Positions 1-5,679 of a stretch of DNA of 5,679 nt are shown in pieces. The DNA lies in contig CANGGC010000212.1 of the NCBI GenBank assembly GCA_947453125.1, forward strand, positions 1 to 5,679, given 5' to 3'. The DNA is from Planctomycetaceae bacterium (lineage in GTDB: Bacteria > Planctomycetota > Planctomycetia > Pirellulales > UBA1268). Each line of letters starts with the position of its first letter. Position 1 is the first letter of the stretch. The notes under the pieces are model-generated. The model did not search any database, was not told the DNA's origin, and saw only the letters and a list, made by a program, of their open reading frames with translations. Position numbers and translations under genes: made by a program.

Positions 1-1891
1 CGACAGGAGCCGGCGGCGCTTCTCCCCCCGCCGGCGCCGGCGGGGCCGGGCCGCCGTCGGAGGTGGAATCGGCTGCCGGCGGCGCGTCTGCCCCAACCGG
101 AGCGTCAACGGCCGGGGCTTCCGGCGCCGCGGCCGGCTCGGGCGTCGGCTCGACGGGAGGGGGCGTCGGCGCGGAGCGGGGTCTTGGCGGTCCGAATGCC
201 GCTCCCCCGCCGGCACCGAACGGCAATCCTCCCCCGGGCGGCCCGGCGTCGGCGGCATCCGTCCCCTTCGGCTGCAAGACGGCGGCACGATTGAGGTGGA
301 TCTTCGCGTATTCCTTCGTCGGCACGATGTAGTACCAGTCGGCAAACCGGGCATTCAAATCGCGGACGCGGCGCTGGGCCGCCTTCACCTTCGCGTCGTA
401 GTCGTCCTGACGACGCCGGTTCTCGCGTTCCACGGCGCGACGGGCCTCGAGCGCCGCCTGCGCCTTCGCCTCGGCTTCATCGGCCGCCTTGAGCTGATCG
501 GCGGCCCCCTTCTCTCCCCCCTCGGCTGCGGCTTGCTCCGGCGCCGGCGCATCCCCCGGAATCTCTTCGAGCACGGGCTTCTCGAGGAGGCTCTCGTTGA
601 ACCTGGCCATGACGAGGAGATACCGCCCTGTGGCATCGTCGGCGGCCACGTCCTCGCCGCTGCCGGTGCCAACGGAGGTGCCGGCACCGAAGCGGAGGAC
701 GTACTCGACCCCATCCTTCATGCCGACGATCGTCTCGCCATCGGTTGAAAGGATATCCCCCGACTTCAGCGGCAGGAAGCCTCGCTGCTGCATGGAGCGG
801 ACCGCCTCCTCGTCGGCGGTGAACTTCTCCTCGGCCTTGAGCTCGGCCGACAATCCGGCCGGCTTGCGGACAACGTCGACGATCTTCAGGTCGCCCAAGG
901 CGTTGCGGAGATCATTGAGCCGCGGCGACGCGAGTTCCTCCGCCTCACCGAGAGTCTCGAGCTTCGCCTCGGCCCCGCCACCGAAGGCCTCGAGCCGAGC
1001 GAGCGTCCATCGCTGATCCTTGTCGTCGTACGCGACCTCGATCCGATCCTTGCGGTTTTGCTCGACTCGGATCCTTCCCCCCGACTCGACCGCGCCGAGC
1101 GAGTAGTCGTCGAGGATGGCCCGCCGCACGTCCCACGGCGAGAGCTTGAGGAGATCCTTCTCGATCCAATCATCGAAGCGGGTCGTGAACTTCGACGTGT
1201 CGATTTCGACGCGATAGACCGGGTCCTGACCGGCCTTCCGCACGAAGCGGAGCTTCTTCCCCCCGGCAGCGGACGTTCCCGGACGCTTGTCCTCCTTGCC
1301 GACCACGAGCCGCGCGAGCTTGTTGCCGCCGGCATCGCGGATCTCGATGAGCTCACCGACCCCCACCATCCCCGGCTTGATCTTCTCCGGATCAGGCTCG
1401 ATGACGCCGTACGTCTCGTGATCCGCCGCGGACGAACTGACCACGTCGAGCGATTCCAGGTCGACCAATTCCGTCGCCGCCGCGGCGAGATGATCCCTGG
1501 CGTCGGCTGGGTAGTTTTGATGCGACGGGAGCACCCACACCCCGCCGGCCTGCACCACCTTGAACGGCTGGAGCGTCGCGAGTTCCTCGTCGTACTTCAC
1601 CACCTCGAGGCTGGCTGCCTTCTGGACGTCGGTGAGCTCGGGGAAGAGGATCCGCTCGGCCTCCGGCTTGACCTCACGGCTCTGATAGCGCGGCTGCGCC
1701 AAAAACCCGAGGAGGAGCATGCCCGCACCACCGAGGAGGAACAGAGAAGTTCGCCCCCAGATGCCGCGCGACACCCCGCCGGCGTCCTCCTCCACCCGGC
1801 GACGCACCCTGGCACCGGCTTCCCCGGCAGGCAGGGGCGGATGGACGTCGCTGCGATCGTGATGATTCCGGGCCTTGTGGTCGTCTGCCAT
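1..1891 (-). CDS. DUF4340 domain-containing membrane-anchored protein (3' end outside window)
   Basis: About 630 residues are visible, with no stop codon before the left edge. The start is the ATG at 1891, with GGAG nine bases upstream. Residues 1-47 are hydrophilic and basic toward the membrane; about 48-65 form one hydrophobic segment (SLFLLGGAGMLLLGFLA), an uncleaved anchor by appearance, so the remainder is probably periplasmic. Residues about 90-300 resemble DUF4340 (PF14238), with a YGVIEPDP block (161-168), a LARLVVGKEDKRPG strand-turn (192-205) and a PVYRVEID segment. A charged Ala/Glu/Arg helix (about 455-512) suggests a coiled coil; it is followed by DWYYIVPTKEYAKIHL (518-533). From about 548 to the edge the chain is Pro/Ala/Gly-rich and probably disordered. 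It lies downstream of the GldF-GldG gene, an arrangement I associate with planctomycetes, and is likely a partner of that complex. The biochemical role of DUF4340 is unknown. Confidence 0.85.
   Translation of the reverse strand, partial: MADDHKARNHHDRSDVHPPLPAGEAGARVRRRVEEDAGGVSRGIWGRTSLFLLGGAGMLLLGFLAQPRYQSREVKPEAERILFPELTDVQKAASLEVVKYDEELATLQPFKVVQAGGVWVLPSHQNYPADARDHLAAAATELVDLESLDVVSSSAADHETYGVIEPDPEKIKPGMVGVGELIEIRDAGGNKLARLVVGKEDKRPGTSAAGGKKLRFVRKAGQDPVYRVEIDTSKFTTRFDDWIEKDLLKLSPWDVRRAILDDYSLGAVESGGRIRVEQNRKDRIEVAYDDKDQRWTLARLEAFGGGAEAKLETLGEAEELASPRLNDLRNALGDLKIVDVVRKPAGLSAELKAEEKFTADEEAVRSMQQRGFLPLKSGDILSTDGETIVGMKDGVEYVLRFGAGTSVGTGSGEDVAADDATGRYLLVMARFNESLLEKPVLEEIPGDAPAPEQAAAEGGEKGAADQLKAADEAEAKAQAALEARRAVERENRRRQDDYDAKVKAAQRRVRDLNARFADWYYIVPTKEYAKIHLNRAAVLQPKGTDAADAGPPGGGLPFGAGGGAAFGPPRPRSAPTPPPVEPTPEPAAAPEAPAVDAPVGADAPPAADSTSDGGPAPPAPAGGEAPPAPV
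26..45. repeat. Perfect 20-bp palindrome inside the DUF4340 low-complexity tail
   Basis: CCCCGCCGGCGCCGGCGGGG is its own reverse complement, centred between 35 and 36. It lies within codons for the Pro/Ala/Gly-rich tail, where repetitive GCC/CCG/GGC codons readily generate such symmetry. It could form a strong hairpin in the mRNA, but the coding context is the simplest explanation. Confidence 0.5.
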
Positions 1892-1893
1892 GA

Positions 1894-1904
1894 TCCTTCT
1901 CTCC
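1894..1904 (-). promoter_or_regulatory. Ribosome-binding site of the DUF4340 gene
   Basis: On the minus strand GGAGAGAAGGA precedes TC and the ATG at 1891. GGAG at 1904-1901 is nine bases from the start; the second purine run AAGGA is too close to be the main site. This is the strongest Shine-Dalgarno signal in the window and indicates independent translation initiation. Confidence 0.65.
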
Positions 1905-1916
1905 GGGGAACTGTCC

Positions 1917-1955
1917 CGTGTCGGTCGGCTTTCGTGTCGGTCGGCTCTCGTGTCG
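1917..1955. repeat. 16-bp tandem repeat, about 2.5 copies, between the permease and DUF4340 genes
   Basis: On the plus strand CGTGTCGGTCGGCTTT (1917-1932) is followed by CGTGTCGGTCGGCTCT (1933-1948), which differs at one position, and then by a partial third copy, CGTGTCG (1949-1955). It fills much of the 87-base gap just upstream of the DUF4340 ribosome-binding site. It is probably a slippage product; a regulatory role is possible but unsupported. Confidence 0.7.
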
Positions 1956-1978
1956 CGAGGACCGCCGGCCGTCGTCGC

Positions 1979-4702
1979 TCACCGCAACCGTGTCTTCGCC
2001 ACGCCCTCGCGCTCCTGGGCCCGCCGTCGGAAGTAGACAAAGAACGCCACCACCAGCGGCGGGATCGGCGGCAGGAGCACCGCCAGCCACTTCTGCCGGT
2101 CCTGTTCCTGACGGACCTTGCCCCCGAGTTGACGCTCGACCTTCTCCATCTCGATGTCCCGCTGCCGGGTGAGCTGCTCGGTCTTTGTCTCCAGCCGCCG
2201 CTGGGCCAGCGCCCGCTTCGCAGCCAACTGTTGCATCATCTGCATCGTGGCTTGAGGATCGGCGTCGCCGGTGGCCTCGAGATCCTTGATCTTCCGCTCG
2301 AACTCTCCGACCTCCTTCTCGAGTTGGCCGTTGGCCTCCCGCTCGGCAAGGTCGCACTGCTCGATGAACTTCTGGCGCTCCATGTCCGCCTGCTCACGGG
2401 CATCGGCGACGGTCGCCTCGATGCGTTCGAGCGTGCGGTGCTTCGGCTTTCGTTTGCGGATCTCGAGAAACCGGTCGTCACCGGCGAGCGAATCGAGGAT
2501 GTTGAGGGCGAAGGTGACGTTGTCGAAGTCGAGCCCGAAGACCTCGTCCGGACGGTTGCGGAGGCCGAAGATCCGGCCATCGAGGAGATCGATATCGGCA
2601 ACGATGACGGCCTTGACCGGGGCCCCCTCGGAGCCCGCCGGGGGCCGGCGCTCGATCGCTGCCGCCAGCACCATCGCCTGCTTTCCCTGCTTCTCGAAGA
2701 CCTGCAGCTGTGCCATGTCGCCGCGGTTGCGCATCACCTGCTCGACCTCGATCGTCCCGGAACGAGTGCTCGTCTGGACCAGCGGCGTCCAATCGACATC
2801 GGCCGTGTCATCCCTGGAGACGGCGCCGGGGAAGGGGAAGAGAACCTCCTGGAGGCCGGAGGTGACGGCACTGGTTTGGCTGAACGAATCGGCCAGCCCC
2901 GAGCCCATGCCCAGATCGTTGTCGATGAAGACGAACTCATGGGGCATCTGCAGCTTCGGGTGGGGGTTGTAGTCCTGCCAGATGACGAGCGATCCCGCTC
3001 CCATCTGTCCCATCTCGGGCCGCCCCTCCCGTGCGGCCGGCTTCGCGCCAAGCACCTGCCAGAGGAGCCCGATCTCCCCCTTCGGCTGGGCCTGCGGCTG
3101 GAACATCGCCATCGGCCCGCCGGGGCCGCGCCGCGGCTGGTCGGTCCCCGGGACACCCGTCATGAGAACGGGGAGCGGATCCTCGAAGATCGCCACCGGC
3201 TGGCCATCCCGCACCGCGGCGACCAGGTGGGCCATCTGTTCGGGACCGAGGGTCGAAGGCTGCACCGCGAGGAGGACGTCGTATTTTTCGGTGATCGGCG
3301 CCGAGGCATCGACTTGGACAACGTCGTACTGCTTCTCGAGCTCATCCACGATCGCCTGCCGTTGACGCTGCTGGCCGGTCATCATGTCGAAGCCGCCAAA
3401 GAGATCGGCGTCGGTCGTGAGGACGCCGAGGCGCTTCCGCCCCTCGTTGCCCACGGTGGAGATCGAGCGGATGAGCTCGTACTCGACCGGAGTCCCCTTG
3501 TCGAAGAACGGCACGACGACCTTCTCGAGCCCGCTGGTGAAGGCACAGCCGAGGAAGATGTCCTCGTCGCGGTAGGTGCCGCGCACGCGAGACATGACCT
3601 TCACAGGCTCGATGCCGAACTGTTGCCGGGCCAGGGCCGCAGCATCGGTCTTCGGCTCCGTCGACACCACCTGCACGTTCACCTTGCCCCGGCCGAGGCG
3701 CTCGAACTGACGGAGCATGTTGAGGAGCGTCAGCCGCGTCTGCGTGTATTCCTCGGGGACGCTCGGGCTGACGTAGGCAGTGATCTCCACGGGGCGGGGA
3801 GGATTGAACTCCGACAGGAGCCGGCGGGTGTCGGCCGAAAGGGAGCTGATCTGCTCCGCGGAGAGGTCTTGGCGGACATCCATCGCCCGACAGACGAGCA
3901 CCGATCCCAGCGCTATCCCTGCCAGGCCGAGGGCCCGCATCGCGAAATGAACACCGAGTTTCGCGCCGTCGCGGCGGCCCGTCCAATGGCGGCGACCGAT
4001 GAGCACCATGGCGATGTAGAGCGCGACGGCCACGATGCCGAGGAAGAACGCCACCGACGAGAGGCTGACGATCCCGCGACCGAAGTCGGAGAAGTTCTCG
4101 GCCAGGCTCCAGGTCCGAACACGGTCGGCCAGCTTCGGATCCATGACCGTCACCGCCTGGTCGGCCACGGCCAGCGGCGCGTTGAGGATGAGGCCGAGGA
4201 TGAAGGCGACGGTGAGGTTGCTCGTGAGGAAGCTCGCCACCATCCCGATCGCGAGCATCGAGAGCCCGACGAACCAGTATCCGAGGTAGTTGGCCAGGAA
4301 CAGGCCCCCGTCGGGGGTGCCCCAGCGCAACAGAATGATGAGGTTGCAGATGCAGGAGAACATCAGGGCAACGGTATAGATCCCGACCGTGGCGAGGTAT
4401 TTCCCGAACACCACCTCCCAGTCGCTCGCCGGGATCGTGAGGAGCAGCTCGTCGGTGCCCTGACGGCGCTCGTCGGCCCACACGCTCATCGTGATCGCCG
4501 GGATGAAGACGAGGAGGATGTAGGGAAGATAGCGGTTGAGCTGATCGAGGTTGGCGAGATTGGAATTGAAGAATTCCGGCGGCCAAAACGCCGCGAGCGA
4601 CCCCAGCAGCACGAACACGCAGATGAAGACGTAGCCGGTGGGACTGGAAAAGTAGGCGACGAAGTTCCGCTTGAACACCGCGTCGAGAACGTGCCAGTTC
4701 AT
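1979..4702 (-). CDS. GldF-GldG fusion: ABC-2 permease joined to GldG-type extracytoplasmic domain, coiled coil and C-terminal anchor (complete)
   Basis: This 907-residue protein joins what are two proteins, GldF and GldG, in Bacteroidota. Residues 1-236 form an ABC-2 type permease with six hydrophobic segments (about 23-40, 59-75, 103-126, 139-160, 162-180 and 212-236) and the characteristic stretch WADERRQGTDELLLTIPASD (75-94). A seventh segment (254-271) leads into a large soluble region (about 280-740) resembling the GldG/ABC_transp_aux family (PF09822), including RPVEITAYVSPSVPEEYT (303-320) and a GVLTTDADLFGGF block (426-438). A Pro/Gly/Met/Gln-rich stretch (about 518-570) looks like a flexible insertion. 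Residues 752-870 are highly charged and heptad-like, consistent with a long coiled coil. A last hydrophobic segment (872-890) ends in a basic tail. Counting segments puts the GldG domain and coil on the periplasmic side and both termini in the cytoplasm. The ATG at 4702 has GGGGAAG just upstream. The gene follows the ATPase that presumably drives it. Domain boundaries are read by eye and the substrate is unknown. Confidence 0.9.
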   Translation of the reverse strand: MNWHVLDAVFKRNFVAYFSSPTGYVFICVFVLLGSLAAFWPPEFFNSNLANLDQLNRYLPYILLVFIPAITMSVWADERRQGTDELLLTIPASDWEVVFGKYLATVGIYTVALMFSCICNLIILLRWGTPDGGLFLANYLGYWFVGLSMLAIGMVASFLTSNLTVAFILGLILNAPLAVADQAVTVMDPKLADRVRTWSLAENFSDFGRGIVSLSSVAFFLGIVAVALYIAMVLIGRRHWTGRRDGAKLGVHFAMRALGLAGIALGSVLVCRAMDVRQDLSAEQISSLSADTRRLLSEFNPPRPVEITAYVSPSVPEEYTQTRLTLLNMLRQFERLGRGKVNVQVVSTEPKTDAAALARQQFGIEPVKVMSRVRGTYRDEDIFLGCAFTSGLEKVVVPFFDKGTPVEYELIRSISTVGNEGRKRLGVLTTDADLFGGFDMMTGQQRQRQAIVDELEKQYDVVQVDASAPITEKYDVLLAVQPSTLGPEQMAHLVAAVRDGQPVAIFEDPLPVLMTGVPGTDQPRRGPGGPMAMFQPQAQPKGEIGLLWQVLGAKPAAREGRPEMGQMGAGSLVIWQDYNPHPKLQMPHEFVFIDNDLGMGSGLADSFSQTSAVTSGLQEVLFPFPGAVSRDDTADVDWTPLVQTSTRSGTIEVEQVMRNRGDMAQLQVFEKQGKQAMVLAAAIERRPPAGSEGAPVKAVIVADIDLLDGRIFGLRNRPDEVFGLDFDNVTFALNILDSLAGDDRFLEIRKRKPKHRTLERIEATVADAREQADMERQKFIEQCDLAEREANGQLEKEVGEFERKIKDLEATGDADPQATMQMMQQLAAKRALAQRRLETKTEQLTRQRDIEMEKVERQLGGKVRQEQDRQKWLAVLLPPIPPLVVAFFVYFRRRAQEREGVAKTRLR

Positions 4703-4706
4703 GTTG

Positions 4707-4713
4707 CTTCCCC
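4707..4713 (-). promoter_or_regulatory. Ribosome-binding site of the GldF-GldG fusion gene
   Basis: GGGGAAG is followed by CAAC and then the ATG at 4702 on the minus strand. It supports that start, which also gives the expected N-terminus of the permease (MNWHVLDAVFKRNF). Confidence 0.5.
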
Positions 4714-4765
4714 GGACAGACTGTTGAACAGATCGGTTGGTTAGTTGTCGATCGAGGCGGCCATT

Positions 4766-4810
4766 CCCCGACGGGGCTCCGCCGGTCGGAGTCGGCCCTG
4801 TCTCGCAGGG
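4766..4810 (-). other. Three adjacent small hairpins in the ATPase-permease gap
   Basis: On the minus strand, going downstream from the ATPase stop, there is CCCTG-CGAGA-CAGGG (4810-4796), then four bases, then CTCCG-ACCGG-CGGAG (4791-4777), then immediately CCCC-GTC-GGGG (4776-4766). An alternative pairing, CCGAC (4795-4791) with GTCGG, would compete with the second and third hairpins. No U-tract follows, so this does not look like an intrinsic terminator. It could affect transcript processing or relative expression of the two genes, or it could be chance in GC-rich DNA. The rest of the 129-base gap shows nothing else except the short palindrome CTGTTGAACAG (4721-4731). Confidence 0.35.
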
Positions 4811-4832
4811 AACACCGCGGCCTCGCCGGTTG

Positions 4833-5543
4833 TCATGACGACCGGGTCATCTCGTAGAAGCGTTCATCGAGCCCGCGGCCGTCACGGACGAGATCCCCGG
4901 GCGTACCGTCGAACCGCTTCCGCCCCTCGGCGATGAGGATCACGCGGTCCGCCAGCGCGTCGACTTCCTGGAGGATGTGCGTGGAGAGGAGGATCGTCTT
5001 CTTTTCGCCGAGCCGGCGGATCGTCTCCCGGACCTCGCGAATCTGGTTGGGATCGAGCCCGCTGGTCGGCTCGTCGAGGATCAAGACGTCGGGTTCGTGG
5101 AGGAGCACCTGCGCCATGCCGACGCGCTGCCGGTAGCCCTTGGAGAGCTTCGAGATCGCCTTACCGATCACACTGCCGAGCTGACACTGCTTCACCACCG
5201 CCTCGATCCGCTCCTCCTTCTGCCGCTTCGACATGCCGCGGGCATCGGCGAAGAACTCGAGGAGCGTGCGCGGCGTCATGTCGGGATAGAGCGGGCCATT
5301 CTCCGGGAGATACCCGAGCCTGGTCGCCCCGGCGAGCCGGTCGGTCGACATGTCGTGGCCGGCGATCCGCGCCGTCCCTGCCGAAGGGGCCAGGTACCCG
5401 GTGAGGATCTTCATCGTCGTGCTCTTGCCCGCCCCGTTGGGCCCGAGGAACGCCACGACCTCGCCCCGCGGCACGCGGAACGAGACGTCCTCGACGGCAA
5501 TGAACGGGCCGTAATACTTGCAGAGGCCATCGGCCTCGATCAT
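4833..5543 (-). CDS. ABC transporter ATP-binding protein, GldA/NatA-type (complete)
   Basis: This is the 236-residue cytoplasmic ATPase that should power the permease encoded just downstream. Numbered from the chosen start, it shows a Walker A loop GPNGAGKST (residues 34-42), a Q-loop region GYLPEN (78-83) with Glu where many ABC ATPases have Gln, a signature LSKGYRQR (133-140), a Walker B segment VLILDEPTSGLDP (153-165) with Glu158, and a switch histidine in STHILQEV (His189). All ATPase motifs are present and the length is normal for a single ABC domain. I chose the ATG at 5543 because GGAG lies six bases upstream and because family members typically start just before a sequence like 'IEAxxLxKYYG'. 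An in-frame ATG at 5576 would add 11 residues (MSESNSPGGEA) but has no visible ribosome-binding site. It is first in the apparent operon. The family includes exporters and the Bacteroidota gliding protein GldA. The ATPase assignment is firm; the transported substrate is unknown. Confidence 0.95.
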   Translation of the reverse strand: MIEADGLCKYYGPFIAVEDVSFRVPRGEVVAFLGPNGAGKSTTMKILTGYLAPSAGTARIAGHDMSTDRLAGATRLGYLPENGPLYPDMTPRTLLEFFADARGMSKRQKEERIEAVVKQCQLGSVIGKAISKLSKGYRQRVGMAQVLLHEPDVLILDEPTSGLDPNQIREVRETIRRLGEKKTILLSTHILQEVDALADRVILIAEGRKRFDGTPGDLVRDGRGLDERFYEMTRSS

Positions 5544-5545
5544 GG

Positions 5546-5552
5546 CTTCTCC
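5546..5552 (-). promoter_or_regulatory. Ribosome-binding site of the ABC ATPase gene
   Basis: On the minus strand GGAGAAG is followed by CC and then the ATG at 5543. It is the only Shine-Dalgarno-like sequence near the candidate starts, so it favours the 236-residue form over the in-frame ATG at 5576 or the TTG at 5651. Confidence 0.6.
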
Positions 5553-5621
5553 GCCAGGGCTGTTCGATTCAGACATGGCTGATTGGCTGTAGGGCGGGTG
5601 AGGGTGGATCGGAAACGACAC

Positions 5622-5651
5622 ATTCTTAGGTGGGAAGCCCCCACTGGGCAA
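5622..5651 (-). promoter_or_regulatory. Weak candidate sigma70-like promoter upstream of the operon
   Basis: Reading the minus strand, TTGCCC (5651-5646) is followed after 18 bases by AAGAAT (5627-5622). Each box matches the consensus at four of six positions. The spacer contains an inverted repeat, GTGGG-GGCTT-CCCAC (5644-5630), which could be an operator or chance. The AT-richer AAGAAT stands out in a GC-rich leader, but planctomycete promoters are poorly defined, and the true promoter may lie outside the window if a gene upstream belongs to the same operon. Confidence 0.2.
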
Positions 5652-5679
5652 TCCCCCGTCCCCCCCGGGCTCGGCCGCC

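Noticed and set aside
63..748. Plus-strand open frames at 63-332 and 296-748
   Set aside because: They are opposite the continuous DUF4340 reading frame and have low-complexity translations typical of antisense GC-rich DNA.
1979..1981. TGA recoded as an amino acid to join GldFG and DUF4340
   Set aside because: The ATPase gene also ends in TGA, there is a strong independent ribosome-binding site for DUF4340, and no recoding signal is visible.
3342..4586. Minus-strand open frame of 414 codons overlapping the permease gene in another frame
   Set aside because: It has Pro/Arg/His-rich shadow composition and no domain, and lies wholly inside a well-supported gene.
1058..4744. Plus-strand open frame of 1228 codons
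   Set aside because: It is in exact codon register with both minus-strand genes (positions 4700-4702 and 1889-1891 are codons in both directions). It stays open because those genes lack TTA, CTA and TCA codons, as expected at high GC. Its product is a His/Arg/Asp/Glu/Leu-rich chain with no recognisable domain, whereas the opposite strand encodes clear families.
4977..5582. Plus-strand open frame of 201 codons opposite the ATPase
   Set aside because: It is also in antisense codon register with the ATPase gene, whose Walker A, signature and Walker B motifs show that the minus strand is the coding one.
5544..5651. Longer ATPase start at TTG 5651 or ATG 5576
   Set aside because: Neither has a Shine-Dalgarno sequence; the added residues are not part of the ABC fold, and the ATG at 5543 has GGAG at good spacing.
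1..5679. CRISPR array, tRNA or rRNA, insertion sequence or intrinsic terminator
   Set aside because: I saw no regularly spaced repeats, tRNA-like cloverleaf, transposase motifs, terminal inverted repeats with target duplications, or GC hairpin followed by a T-run on either strand.

Overview
The window is GC-rich bacterial DNA that probably comes from a planctomycete (Planctomycetota, possibly Pirellulales-like). This assignment rests on family recognition: a GldF-type permease fused to a GldG-type domain, followed by a DUF4340 protein, with sequence blocks I associate with that phylum. No marker gene or RNA gene is present to confirm it.

All supported genes lie on the minus strand and read right to left as one apparent operon. 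(1) 4833-5543 encodes a complete GldA/NatA-type ABC ATPase. (2) 1979-4702 encodes a 907-residue membrane protein: an ABC-2 (GldF-like) permease, a GldG-like extracytoplasmic domain, a long coiled coil and a C-terminal membrane anchor. (3) 1-1891 encodes a membrane-anchored DUF4340 protein that runs off the left edge, about 630 residues being visible. The gaps are 129 bases (ATPase to permease) and 87 bases (permease to DUF4340). I see no terminator with a U-tract in either gap. Coding density on the minus strand is about 95%.

The genes suggest a three-part machine. A cytoplasmic ATPase would power the membrane permease, whose large GldG-like domain and coiled coil project to the periplasmic side. 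The DUF4340 protein would be a third, membrane-anchored extracytoplasmic component. In Bacteroidota, GldA, GldF and GldG are linked to gliding motility. The role and substrate of the planctomycete-type version cannot be read from sequence, so 'gliding' should not be transferred to it.

Non-coding stretches are short. The leader right of the ATPase (5544-5679) has a weak promoter-like pair spanning a small inverted repeat. The ATPase-permease gap (4704-4832) holds three adjacent small hairpins. The permease-DUF4340 gap (1892-1978) holds a 16-bp tandem repeat and is open in frame, so a single TGA separates the two reading frames. Very long plus-strand open frames, including one of 1228 codons, are antisense shadows in codon register with the real genes.
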